Shown here in pieces: positions 33,318-42,446 of a DNA stretch of 64,000 nt. A program made the position numbers and the translations under genes. Where the stretch lies: positions 47,550 to 111,549 of the forward strand of contig JBCBSZ010000007.1 of the NCBI GenBank assembly GCA_039818945.1, given 5' to 3'. The notes under the pieces were generated by a model, which was given only the letters and a program-made list of their open reading frames with translations, was not told the origin of the DNA and searched no databases. This DNA comes from JBCBSZ01 sp039818945 (lineage in GTDB: Bacteria > Actinomycetota > Acidimicrobiia > Acidimicrobiales > Poriferisodalaceae). Every line of letters starts with the position of its first letter. The first letter of the stretch is position 1.

Positions 33318-36300
33318 ATGAGTTCCTATCTGGACGCAGTTGCCCAGCGTGTCGTGGTCTACGACGGTGCCATGGGGACGTCGATCCAAGAGCTGGACCT
33401 GACCGCCGAGGACTTCGGCGGTGAGGAGCTCGAGGGCTGCAACGAGTTCCTCGTGATCACCCGTCCCGACGTCATCGCCGACGTCCACCGCTCGTTCTTC
33501 GAGGTGGGCTGCGATGTCGTCGAGACCGACACCTTCGGCGGCACCCGGATCACGCTCGACGAGTACGGCCTCGGTGACCGCACGGTCGAGATCAACCAGC
33601 GGGCTGCGGAGATCGCCCGCGAGGTCGCCGACGAGTTCTCCACCCCGGAGCGTCCACGCTGGGTCGCCGGCTCGATGGGCCCGGGCACCAAGCTCCCCTC
33701 GCTGGGCAACATCACCTTCGCCGAGCTGCGCGACGCCTACCAGGAGCAGGCCCGTGGCCTGATCGCCGGTGGCGTCGACCTCATCCTCATCGAGACGATG
33801 ATGGACCTCCTGATCGTCAAGGCGGCCATGCAGGGCTCGCGCCGGGCGATGGCCGAGCTCGGTCGCGAGGTCCCGATCCAGGCCCAGGTGACGATCGAGA
33901 CGACCGGCCGCATGCTCGTCGGCTCCGAGATCGGCGCGGCCCTCGCCGCGCTCGACCCGATGAAGCCCGACGTGATCGGCATGAACTGCGCCACCGGCCC
34001 TGCGGAGATGGTCGAGCACCTCCGCCACCTGTCGCGCCACAGCCGGATCCCGATCTCGATCATCCCCAACGCCGGCCTCCCCCACGTCCACGGCGACCGG
34101 ACGGTCTACGACCTCGATCCGGCCCAGCTGGCCGAGTGGCACGAGCGGTTCATCACCGAGTTCGGCGTCACGGTCATCGGCGGGTGCTGTGGCACGACGC
34201 CCGAGCACCTCAAGGTCGTGATCGACCGCTGCGCCCACCTCACCCCCGCCGAGCGCGAGCCGGTGCACGAGCCGTCGGTCGTGTCGACCTACTCGCCGGT
34301 TCCGCTCGAGCAGGACACGAGCTACCTGATCATCGGCGAGCGCACCAACGCCAACGGCTCGAAGAAGTTCCGCGAGGCGATGCTCGAGGGCGACTGGGAC
34401 ACCTGCCTCCAGATGGCGACCGAGCAGGTCCGCGAGGGCAGCCACGTCCTGGACGTCTGCGTCGACTACGTCGGTCGCGACGGCGTCGAGGACATGAAGG
34501 AGATCGTCTCCCGCTTCGCCACCAAGACGACCGTGCCGCTGGTGCTCGACTCGACCGAGCCCGAGGTCGTCGAGGCCGGGCTGGAGCTCATCGGCGGCCG
34601 GCCGATCCTCAACTCGGCGAACCTCGAGGACGGCGACGCGCCGGGCTCGCGCTGCGACCGGGTCTTCTCGCTGGCCCGCGACTACGGCGCGGCGGTGATC
34701 TGCCTCCTGATCGACGAGGAGGGCCAGGCCCGCGACCTCGAGTGGAAGATGCGGGTCGCGCACCGGCTCCACGATCTCGCCGTCGAGCGCTACGGCCTCG
34801 ACTCGTCCGACCTGATCTTCGATGCGCTGACCTTCCCCCTCTCGACCGGCGACGACGACCTCCGCAGGGACGGCATCGCGACGATCGAGGCGATCCGGCG
34901 CATCAAGGCCGAGCTGCCCGGCGTGCACACCACGCTCGGCGTCTCGAACGTGTCCTTCGGGCTCAAGCCGGCCGCCCGACACGCGCTCAACAGCGTGTTC
35001 CTCGCCGAGTGCGTCGACGCCGGCCTCGACTCCGCCATCGTCCACGCCTCGAAGATCCGCCCGCTCAACCGCATCGACGAGCAGCAGCGACAGGTCTGCC
35101 TCGACCTCGTGTGGGACCGGCGCCGCTTCGACGACAACGGCAACTGCACCTACGACCCCCTCGCCGAGCTGCTCGCGGTCTTCGAGGGCGTGCAGTCGGT
35201 CACCGAGGTCAAGGAGGACCGTTCGGGGTGGACCGTCGAGCAGCGACTCGAGCGCCGCATCATCGACGGCGACCGCGACGGTCTCGAGTCCGATCTCGAC
35301 GAGGCCCTGCAGAACACCAAGGCGCTCGACATCGTCAACGGCACGCTGCTGGCCGGCATGAAGGTGGTCGGCGAGCTGTTCGCCAGCGGCGAGATGCAGC
35401 TGCCGTTCGTGCTGCAGTCGGCCGAGACCATGAAGATGGCCGTCGCCTACCTCGAACCGCACATGGAGCGGGTCGAGGGCGCGACGTCGAAGGGCAAGAT
35501 CGTGCTCGCCACCGTGAAGGGCGACGTCCACGACATCGGCAAGAACCTCGTCGACATCATCTTCACCAACAACGGCTACGACGTGAAGAACATCGGCATC
35601 AAGCAGCCGATCTCCGAGATCATCGCCGCGGCGAAGGAGTCCGACGCCGACGCCATCGGCATGAGCGGCCTGCTCGTGAAGAGCACGCTGATCATGCGCG
35701 AGAACCTCGTCGAGATGAACGAGCAGGGGCTCGCCGACATCCCGGTCATGCTGGGCGGCGCCGCGCTGACCCGGACCTACGTCGAGAAGGACCTGCGCGA
35801 GGTCTACGACGGGCGGGTCTTCTACGGCAAGGACGCCTTCGAGGGCCTCCGCACCATGGACCAGCTCATGGAGATGATCCGCTCCGGCGTCGACGACCCC
35901 GAGTTCGGCACCGTGCCGACCGGTCGTCAGCTCCCGGCCAAGCCGAAGCGCACCGAGGCGCCCGCCGACCTGCCGGCCCGCTCCCCCGAGATCGTCACCG
36001 ACAACGAGGTGTTCGAGCCGCCGTTCATCGGCTCGGAGGTCGTGAAGGGCATCTCGATCGACGAGATCGCCGGCTACATCAACGAGACGGCGCTGTTCCG
36101 CAACCAGTGGCAGTACCGGCCCGAGAACGGCGAGACCGACGACGAGTTCAAGACCCGCATCCGCCACGTCTTCCGCCAGGAGCTCGACACGGCGAAGGCC
36201 GAAGGCCTGCTGGTGCCCCAGGTCGTCTACGGCTACTACCCGGTCAACGCCGAGGGCGACGATCTGGTCGTGTGGGACGACAAGGGTCGCACCGAGGAGA

Positions 36301-36803
36301 TCGCCCGGTTCAGCTTCCCCCGCCAGTCCAGCGAGCCGCACCTGTGCATCTCGGACTTCTTCCGCTCCGTCGACAGCGGCGATCTCGACTACCTCGCCAT
36401 GCACATCGTGACGATGGGCCACACCGTCTCGGAGCGGGCGGCCGAGCTGTTCGCCGCCGACCGTTACACCGAGTACCTGCACCTGCACGGCCTCGGCGTC
36501 GAGATGGCCGAGGCGCTCGCCGAGCTGTGGCACCGCCGCATCCGCGAGGAGTGGGGCTTCGCCCACGAGGACGGGCCCAGCCTGCAGGGGCTGTTCCGTC
36601 AGAAGTACCGCGGCGGCCGCTACTCCTTCGGCTACCCGGCCTGCCCGGACCTCGAGGACAACGCCACGATCGGCCGGCTGCTCGACGCCGACCGCATCGG
36701 CGTCACCTGCGGCGAGGACACCAGCTGGCAGTACCAGCCCGAGCAGACCACCTCCGCGATCATCTGCCACCACCCCCGGGCGAAGTACTTCGTCGCCCGC
36801 TGA
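33318..36803 (+). CDS. metH: Cobalamin-dependent methionine synthase
   Basis: This encodes 1161 residues with all four MetH domains. Homocysteine domain (1 to about 310): YDGAMGTSIQELDLT, zinc Cys in GMNCATGP (about 225) and GGCCGTTPEH (about 290). Pterin domain (about 340-610): IIGERTNANGSKKF. Cap and B12 domain (about 640-870): axial His in GDVHDIGKNLVDII (about 738). Activation domain (about 880-1160): AMHIVTMGHTVSERAAELF and RGGRYSFGYPACPDLEDN. Start ATG 33318 has TGAGG upstream. It methylates homocysteine using methyl-tetrahydrofolate. I saw no cobalamin or SAM riboswitch in the 158-base upstream region. Confidence 0.95.
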   Translation: MSSYLDAVAQRVVVYDGAMGTSIQELDLTAEDFGGEELEGCNEFLVITRPDVIADVHRSFFEVGCDVVETDTFGGTRITLDEYGLGDRTVEINQRAAEIAREVADEFSTPERPRWVAGSMGPGTKLPSLGNITFAELRDAYQEQARGLIAGGVDLILIETMMDLLIVKAAMQGSRRAMAELGREVPIQAQVTIETTGRMLVGSEIGAALAALDPMKPDVIGMNCATGPAEMVEHLRHLSRHSRIPISIIPNAGLPHVHGDRTVYDLDPAQLAEWHERFITEFGVTVIGGCCGTTPEHLKVVIDRCAHLTPAEREPVHEPSVVSTYSPVPLEQDTSYLIIGERTNANGSKKFREAMLEGDWDTCLQMATEQVREGSHVLDVCVDYVGRDGVEDMKEIVSRFATKTTVPLVLDSTEPEVVEAGLELIGGRPILNSANLEDGDAPGSRCDRVFSLARDYGAAVICLLIDEEGQARDLEWKMRVAHRLHDLAVERYGLDSSDLIFDALTFPLSTGDDDLRRDGIATIEAIRRIKAELPGVHTTLGVSNVSFGLKPAARHALNSVFLAECVDAGLDSAIVHASKIRPLNRIDEQQRQVCLDLVWDRRRFDDNGNCTYDPLAELLAVFEGVQSVTEVKEDRSGWTVEQRLERRIIDGDRDGLESDLDEALQNTKALDIVNGTLLAGMKVVGELFASGEMQLPFVLQSAETMKMAVAYLEPHMERVEGATSKGKIVLATVKGDVHDIGKNLVDIIFTNNGYDVKNIGIKQPISEIIAAAKESDADAIGMSGLLVKSTLIMRENLVEMNEQGLADIPVMLGGAALTRTYVEKDLREVYDGRVFYGKDAFEGLRTMDQLMEMIRSGVDDPEFGTVPTGRQLPAKPKRTEAPADLPARSPEIVTDNEVFEPPFIGSEVVKGISIDEIAGYINETALFRNQWQYRPENGETDDEFKTRIRHVFRQELDTAKAEGLLVPQVVYGYYPVNAEGDDLVVWDDKGRTEEIARFSFPRQSSEPHLCISDFFRSVDSGDLDYLAMHIVTMGHTVSERAAELFAADRYTEYLHLHGLGVEMAEALAELWHRRIREEWGFAHEDGPSLQGLFRQKYRGGRYSFGYPACPDLEDNATIGRLLDADRIGVTCGEDTSWQYQPEQTTSAIICHHPRAKYFVAR

Positions 36804-36939
36804 TCAGGCGCAGGTGCTTCGTCGCCGCTGACGCAGGCGCAGGTCCACCATCCCCGGCGGACCGACTCGCCGCGCGGCGCGTAGGATCTGGGTCGTGGGA
36901 CATGATCGTGGTGGGCAAGGACGAGGCCGTGGCGACCCC

Positions 36940-37203
36940 ATGCGCTTCGGGTACCCGAACGTCGGACCCCGGTTCGACCCGGACCAACCCGACCGACCGA
37001 CACACGGGCTCCGGTCGGGCCGCTTCTGGCTCCGGCTGGTCGCCGGTGTGGTCCTGGCGGTCATGGCCGTCCTGACGATCGCCGGCAACGGCGACACCGC
37101 GTCGGCGATGGGCTGGCTGCTCCTGGTCCCGCTCGGCGTCGTGCTCTTCTTCGTCGAGGCGGCCGCGTTGTTCTCCGACACGGTCTGGGACGGCGACGAT
37201 TGA
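36940..37203 (+). CDS. Small two-span membrane protein
   Basis: This encodes 87 residues. After a polar, Pro/Asp-rich head (FGYPNVGPRFDPDQPDRP), two hydrophobic stretches follow: FWLRLVAGVVLAVMAVLTIAG and MGWLLLVPLGVVLFFVEAAA. The acidic tail ends DTVWDGDD, overlapping the region just before the SDR gene. ATG 36940 is used; a GTG at 36895 in the same frame is possible. No known family. Confidence 0.55.
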   Translation: MRFGYPNVGPRFDPDQPDRPTHGLRSGRFWLRLVAGVVLAVMAVLTIAGNGDTASAMGWLLLVPLGVVLFFVEAAALFSDTVWDGDD

Positions 37204-37253
37204 CCACCCCGGAATGGGGCAGACTCCGCTCTCGGACCGAGAGGGGAGATGGA

Positions 37254-37985
37254 ATGGGACGGCTCGACGGCAAGGTGGCGCTGATCACCGGGGGCGCACG
37301 GGGCCAGGGTGCCGCCGAGGCGGAGCTCTTCGTCGCCGAGGGTGCGACCGTGGTCATCTCCGACGTGCTCGACGACGAGGGCCGGGCCACCGCCGCCCGA
37401 ATCGGCACCGCCTGCCGCTACGAACACCACGACGTCACCGACGAGGAGGGCTGGGAGGCCCTCGTGGCCGACATCGTCGCCGCCCACGGTCGGCTCGACG
37501 TGCTCGTCAACAACGCCGGCATCTTCGAGGTGCAGCGTCTCGAGGCCACCTCGCTCGACGACTGGAACCGGATGGTCGCCATCAACCAGACCGGGGTCTT
37601 CCTCGGGATGCGCTCCGTCGCGCCGACGATGACCACCGCCCGCTCCGGCAGCATCATCAACATCTCCTCGGTGGCCGGCCTCGGCGGTGTCGGCATGGCC
37701 TTCACGTACAGCGCCACCAAGTGGGCCGTGCGGGGGATGACGAAGTCGGCCGCCCAGGACCTCTCGCGGGCCGGGGTGCGGGTGAACTCCGTGCACCCCG
37801 GCTACATCGAGACGCCGATGTTCCACCAGGTCAGCGCCAACACCGAGGCGCTCGAGCAGGCCGTGCCGCTCGGCCGGGTGGCCGATGCCGACGAGGTCGC
37901 CCGGGTCGTGCTGTTCCTCGCCTCCGACGAGAGCGGGTACTGCACGGGCCACGAGTTCGTGGTGGACGGCGGCCTGACGGCCTGA
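37254..37985 (+). CDS. Short-chain dehydrogenase (hydroxysteroid-dehydrogenase-like)
   Basis: This encodes 243 residues with a strong ribosome-binding site GAGAGGGGAGA before ATG 37254. Motifs: ITGGARGQGAAEAE (the Gly-rich loop with Gln as in 3-alpha/20-beta-hydroxysteroid dehydrogenase-like SDRs), NNAGIF, NISSVAGLGGVGMAFTYSATK, and HPGYIETPM. It ends FVVDGGLTA. The substrate is probably a hydrophobic alcohol or ketone; this is subgroup inference. Confidence 0.8.
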   Translation: MGRLDGKVALITGGARGQGAAEAELFVAEGATVVISDVLDDEGRATAARIGTACRYEHHDVTDEEGWEALVADIVAAHGRLDVLVNNAGIFEVQRLEATSLDDWNRMVAINQTGVFLGMRSVAPTMTTARSGSIINISSVAGLGGVGMAFTYSATKWAVRGMTKSAAQDLSRAGVRVNSVHPGYIETPMFHQVSANTEALEQAVPLGRVADADEVARVVLFLASDESGYCTGHEFVVDGGLTA

Positions 37986-38016
37986 GCGCCTGACGACGGT
38001 CTCGTCGCTCCGCTGC

Positions 38017-38181
38017 TCAGAGCACGGCGACGGCGAGCACGATCACGGCGATCCCCAGCACGAGGCTCGCGATCACCGCCGACGGGGGCCACGAAGCGGC
38101 GCCGACGGTGCGGCTCCGCCCGGCTGGATCGACCGGGTGGAGCTCGAAGCGAGGGGCATCGCTTGGTGGTCGCTCGTTCAC
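38017..38181 (-). CDS. Small single-span membrane protein
   Basis: This encodes 54 residues from GTG 38181. A polar head (NERPPSDAPRFELHPVDPAG) precedes one transmembrane helix (SAVIASLVLGIAVIVLAVAV) at the very C-terminus. It is divergent from the FtsK-like gene, 58 bases away. The ribosome-binding site is weak. Function unknown. Confidence 0.5.
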   Translation of the reverse strand: MNERPPSDAPRFELHPVDPAGRSRTVGAASWPPSAVIASLVLGIAVIVLAVAVL

Positions 38182-38239
38182 GGAGGCGAGCCTACTGACG
38201 TCCTCGTACTGCCGCGACCGCGCTCCCTAGGCTCGCAGC

Positions 38240-41200
38240 GTGTCCGCCGTCGACCTCAACGCGCCCAGCGAGCGCGCCAGCACGATCGACGCGGTGCACG
38301 TCGCGACGGGCGTCGAGACGCGAACCGACGACGCCTCGACGCTCGGCCCGGCGGGGGCGGCCCGCCTCGCCCACGTCGCCGGGTTCGGCCACGGCGAGCT
38401 GCTCACGGTGCCCGTCGGTCGTCACGAGGTGCGGATGGTCGAGGGCGACCGCGAGCCCACGGCGCTGTTCGTCGTCGACGCCGACCGGGACGGCGCCGTG
38501 ATCGTCGAACGCTGCGGACCGGTCGTTCGTCTCGACGGCAGACCCGTCCGTCGGGCAGCGATCGGGGCCGGTGTCGTCGACGTCGCCGGCCACGGCTTCC
38601 GCCTCGTCGACCGACCCGCGGCGACCGCAGGAGCCGGGACGTCCAGCTCGCCCCGGTCGAGCGCGAGGTGGAGCCTCGCCGGCGCCCACGCCGTGCTCGT
38701 CGTCGGTCTGGTGCTGGCCGCGCTGGTGCACCCGATCGTGCTCGTCGCCGCCGGTCTCGTCGCGCTCGCCCTGGTCGCGATCCGCGGCGACGTGCGCTCC
38801 GGGCCGTTCGGCCGCTCGGCGCGGGCGTCGCGTCGACGGGCCGACGCCGAGCTGGCCCGCCGCTGGGACCTGACCCCGAGCATCCCGGAGCTCGCAGCTC
38901 GTCCAGCCCCGTCGGGGTCGGCCGACGAGCTGCGCTGCTACGCCGGGGTCGCGCCGCTGCCGTGGGGACGGCCGACGGACGCCCGTCGCGTCGGCGGCAC
39001 CGAGGAGGGACCGCCCCTCCCCCCGGGCCCGGTGATCCTCGACCTGCCTCCCACCTCGGCGGTGCAGGTGCTCGGCGCTCGGCCTCACGCGCTCGCCGTG
39101 GCGCGCGCCCTGATCGCGCAGCTCTGCTCCGGGTCCGAGCCCGGCGCCGTGTCCGTCCAGCCCATCACGGAACCCTCGCGGGTGGCGGACTGGGCCTGGT
39201 GCACGCCACCTCCGGGCGCCGAGGACGGTGCCGCTCCGCTTCCGGAGCGACCGCCGACGACGCTGCTCGTGGTCGACGGCGGCGAGGCGATCTTCGCGCC
39301 GGACTCCGTCGCCCGGCGGCTCCTCGATGATCCCGAGCTCGCCGTACGGGCCATCGTCCTCGCGCCGGATCCGGGCCGGCGATGCGAGCACGTCGTCGAG
39401 GTGGGCCGCGCTGCGGCGCGGGTGACCGATCGGACGACGGGGTCCGAGTTCGGCGCCGTCCTCCCGGTGGGACTGACCGAGACCGCGGCGAGTCGTGTCG
39501 TCCATCGGCTCGGTGGGCCCGGCACCTGGCCACCCGCCATGACGTCGATGCCGATCGAGCTCGTCGACCTGCTCGACGGGCCCGTCGACGATCCGGAGTG
39601 GTTGCGGCGACGATGGGCGGGCGACACCGGCGAGCTCGGGCCGCTCGCCGTCGTGGGCGTCGCGGCACACGGCCCGCTCACCATCGACCTGGCGAACGAC
39701 GGCCCACACGTCGTGGTCGCGGGCGGCTCGGCCGCCAGCCGCGGTGAGCTGCTGCGTTCGATGGCGGCGTCGCTCGCCCACCGACTCGGACCCGACCGGC
39801 TCCACCTCGTGCTCATCGATGCCGCCGGGCGCGGGACGTTCGATTCGCTCGCACCGCTCCCCCACGTCGTCAGCCACCTCGTCGATCTCGACGACCAGCT
39901 GCGGCGGCGCACGTTGCGCTGCATCCTCGCCGAGCTCCGTCACCGGCGCCGGCTCCTCCGGTCCGCCGACCTCCTCGACGACGGCCAGCACGACCAGCCC
40001 GGCGCGACGACGCCCCGGCTGGTGATCGCGGTCGACGGCGCCGAGCTGTTCGGCGATCAGCTGCGCGAGCTCGTCGAGAGCGAGCCGGTCGACGACGACC
40101 TCCGCCTCCACCTCCTCGTGGCCACCGGCGGCGACGTCCGGCACGGTTCGGCGCCCGGCCCCGGCGTCGCCGTCGCGCTCCACGCCAACACTGACGTCGT
40201 CGACGTCCGCGACGGGCACGACGCATCGGCGTCCGCCCGCGGCGAGCTCCGCCGCGCGACGAAGGGGACGGTGACGTTCCGGACCGCCACCGTCGGGGGC
40301 GGTGCCGGCCTCCCACATCCGGAGTCCCCGCTCGCGGCGCTGACGGAGGCGGCGCGCACCGCCTGCGCCGACCGGCCGGCTCCCCGTCCACCGTGGCCCG
40401 ATCCGCTGCCGGTGGCGATCGACGCCGAGGCGCTGCTGGGCATGGAACCGGAGCGGACGAGGGCGACGCCCATCGGCGTGGCCGATCGCCCGGCCGGACG
40501 CCGCTACGAGCTCTGGTGGTGGACCCCGGAGCAGGACGGGCACCTGGTGGCCCACGGCGCCGACGCCGCCGATCGCGAGCAGGTCATCGCGACCTGCGTG
40601 CTGGGCCTCGCCCGCCGCCACCATCCCGACGAGCTCCAGCTCCACGTCATCGATCACGGTCGTGGCGCCCTCACGCCGCTCGTCGGTCTGGCCCACCGGG
40701 GCCGGCACGTCGGCGCGGGCGAGACCGGTCGGCTGCTCGATCTCGTCGAGGTCGTCGGCGACGAGCTCGACCGTCGGCGCGACCTCGGGCCGGCAGGAGC
40801 GAGCGCCCTGCCGCTGGTCCTGCTCGCCATCGACGACATCGCCTCGGTGTTCGCTGACCTCGAGGGCTCGGGCCGACCCCGCCTCGCCGATCGCCTGGAG
40901 GAGATCGGACAGGACGGTCCGGCGGTCGGGATCGTGGCCGTCGCGACGGCCCACGACGTGCCCCACGGGCTCCGACGGGTCGAGTCCTTCGCCGGTCGGC
41001 GCCTCATGCTGCGGATGGCCGAGCCGGCGACGGCGCGGTCCTTCGGCCTCTCGCCCCGTGACGTCCCCCGCCACCGCGGCGGCCGCGCCGTCGAGATCGG
41101 CTCCAACGTCGAGGTCCAGCTGGCCCACTTCGCTGGCGGTGACCTGCTCGGTGCGGTCGCGAGCACGCCTCGCCCCAGCGCGACGCGAGCGGCGGCCCGC

Positions 41201-41278
41201 TCGGCCGCCTCCCCCGAACCACCCTCCCCGACCGACCCCGAACGGAGCGCACGTGACCACGAGGTCGCCGATGACTGA
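38240..41278 (+). CDS. FtsK/SpoIIIE-like protein with both P-loops degenerate
   Basis: This encodes 1012 residues in the arrangement of FHA-FtsK/EccC-like proteins: an N-terminal beta-sandwich-like region (LLTVPVGRHEVRMVEG), two membrane helices (about 145-180), an inactive first module (255-440), then two RecA-like FtsK modules. In the first (about 470-720) the expected P-loop reads VVVAGGSAASRGELLRSM (about 490-508), with Arg/Gly in place of Lys-Ser/Thr, and the Walker B site reads LVIAVDGAEL. In the second (about 760-980) it reads LVAHGADAADREQV. Neither can bind ATP in the normal way. It overlaps the next gene by 8 bases. A structural or regulatory role is likely. Confidence 0.75.
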   Translation: MSAVDLNAPSERASTIDAVHVATGVETRTDDASTLGPAGAARLAHVAGFGHGELLTVPVGRHEVRMVEGDREPTALFVVDADRDGAVIVERCGPVVRLDGRPVRRAAIGAGVVDVAGHGFRLVDRPAATAGAGTSSSPRSSARWSLAGAHAVLVVGLVLAALVHPIVLVAAGLVALALVAIRGDVRSGPFGRSARASRRRADAELARRWDLTPSIPELAARPAPSGSADELRCYAGVAPLPWGRPTDARRVGGTEEGPPLPPGPVILDLPPTSAVQVLGARPHALAVARALIAQLCSGSEPGAVSVQPITEPSRVADWAWCTPPPGAEDGAAPLPERPPTTLLVVDGGEAIFAPDSVARRLLDDPELAVRAIVLAPDPGRRCEHVVEVGRAAARVTDRTTGSEFGAVLPVGLTETAASRVVHRLGGPGTWPPAMTSMPIELVDLLDGPVDDPEWLRRRWAGDTGELGPLAVVGVAAHGPLTIDLANDGPHVVVAGGSAASRGELLRSMAASLAHRLGPDRLHLVLIDAAGRGTFDSLAPLPHVVSHLVDLDDQLRRRTLRCILAELRHRRRLLRSADLLDDGQHDQPGATTPRLVIAVDGAELFGDQLRELVESEPVDDDLRLHLLVATGGDVRHGSAPGPGVAVALHANTDVVDVRDGHDASASARGELRRATKGTVTFRTATVGGGAGLPHPESPLAALTEAARTACADRPAPRPPWPDPLPVAIDAEALLGMEPERTRATPIGVADRPAGRRYELWWWTPEQDGHLVAHGADAADREQVIATCVLGLARRHHPDELQLHVIDHGRGALTPLVGLAHRGRHVGAGETGRLLDLVEVVGDELDRRRDLGPAGASALPLVLLAIDDIASVFADLEGSGRPRLADRLEEIGQDGPAVGIVAVATAHDVPHGLRRVESFAGRRLMLRMAEPATARSFGLSPRDVPRHRGGRAVEIGSNVEVQLAHFAGGDLLGAVASTPRPSATRAAARSAASPEPPSPTDPERSARDHEVADD

Positions 41279-42431
41279 TCTCGACGAGATCCCCGACTGG
41301 GAGGTCATCGGCCTCGCCGGCGATCGATCGCCGGGGCGATGGCCCGGGCCGGCCCGCCTGCTGATCGCGGCGCTGGCCGCGACGGCGCTCTTCCTCCTCG
41401 GCGTGCTCGTCGGGCGCGTCGCCGAGGACGACGTCGACGCCGCCGCGGTGCCCGACCGCCTCGCCGAGTCGGCCAGCGCACCACCCGTGACCGCCATCGC
41501 GCCCGCTGGCGCCGCCGCGGTGGCCACGACCGCGCCCCCCACGACCGCACCTCCCACGACCGCGCCAGCAACGACCGCGGCGCCGCCCACGACGACTCCT
41601 CCCCCGACCGCGAGCGCCCCGCCCACGACCGTCGCCGCTCCGGCGACCACCACAGCGCCGCCCACGACGGTGGCGTCGGTCGAGGCCGCACACCAGGCGC
41701 TGCGCAACTGGTGGGTGCTCACCAGCTCCGGCCGCCTCGTCAGCCTCGAGGCCGGGCTCGCACCGAAGCACTCCGAGGTCGAGGCGCCGGTCGACGCGAC
41801 CGACGCCGATCGCGGCGGCTGGTGGGTCATCGACTCCGAGGGTCGCGTGACGGGCTGGGACGGCGCCGACTCGCTCGGCGACCTCACGGCTGCCGACGGT
41901 GCCCCGATCGTCGCCATCACCTCGTCGAACGCAGGCGACGGCTACTGGGTCCTGCGCTCGGACGGCACGGTCACGGCCTTCGGCGACGCCGCCGATCTCG
42001 GTTCGTTGTCCCTCGGCGACGGGGTCGAGGCGGTCGGGCTGGCCGCCGCACCGGTCGGAGCGGGGTACTGGATCGCGCTCGACAACGGCACCGTCGTACC
42101 GTTCGGCACCGCACCGTCGCTCCCGGACGCCCGCGACCTCGCGCTGGCGGCACCGATCGTCGACATCGCCGCCGGCATGACCGGCTACTGGCTCCTCGGC
42201 GCCGACGGCGGGATCTTCAACTACGGCGAGGAGTTCCTCGGCTCCGGTGTCGCCGAGCAACCGCTCCCGGGCCCGGCCCGGGCGCTCGGCGTGCTCGACG
42301 ACGGGGCCGGCTATCTGATCGTCACGACCGACGGCGAGCTGAGCACCTTCGGCGCCGAGCTCGACCTCGTCCCACCGTCGCTCGACCAGGACGAGCAGGC
42401 CATCGGCCTGGTCCGCTTCTTCGTGGGCTGA
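41271..42431 (+). CDS. Membrane-anchored propeller-repeat protein
   Basis: This encodes 386 residues. A short cytoplasmic tail (about 28) leads to one transmembrane helix (LLIAALAATALFLLGVLVG). About 70 residues of Ala/Pro/Thr repeats (APPTTAPPTTAPATT) follow, then an extracytoplasmic domain of repeated strands such as GYWVLRSDGTVTAFGDA and GYWLLGADGGIFNYGE, the same kind of repeat as in the protein at 58086. It overlaps the degenerate FtsK-like gene, so the two probably work together at the envelope. A GTG at 41253 with a nearby GGAG is an alternative start. Confidence 0.75.
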   Translation: MTDLDEIPDWEVIGLAGDRSPGRWPGPARLLIAALAATALFLLGVLVGRVAEDDVDAAAVPDRLAESASAPPVTAIAPAGAAAVATTAPPTTAPPTTAPATTAAPPTTTPPPTASAPPTTVAAPATTTAPPTTVASVEAAHQALRNWWVLTSSGRLVSLEAGLAPKHSEVEAPVDATDADRGGWWVIDSEGRVTGWDGADSLGDLTAADGAPIVAITSSNAGDGYWVLRSDGTVTAFGDAADLGSLSLGDGVEAVGLAAAPVGAGYWIALDNGTVVPFGTAPSLPDARDLALAAPIVDIAAGMTGYWLLGADGGIFNYGEEFLGSGVAEQPLPGPARALGVLDDGAGYLIVTTDGELSTFGAELDLVPPSLDQDEQAIGLVRFFVG

Positions 42432-42446
42432 TCGGTCCGTCGTCGC

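Noticed and set aside
33156..36773. A 1205-codon open frame antisense to metH
   Set aside because: It lies exactly opposite metH, has the repetitive Val/Asp/Gly/Arg composition produced by reading high-GC codons backwards, and has no domain.
38192..41920. A 1242-codon open frame antisense to the FtsK-like and propeller genes
   Set aside because: Same antisense artefact of high GC; composition is biased and no motif is present.
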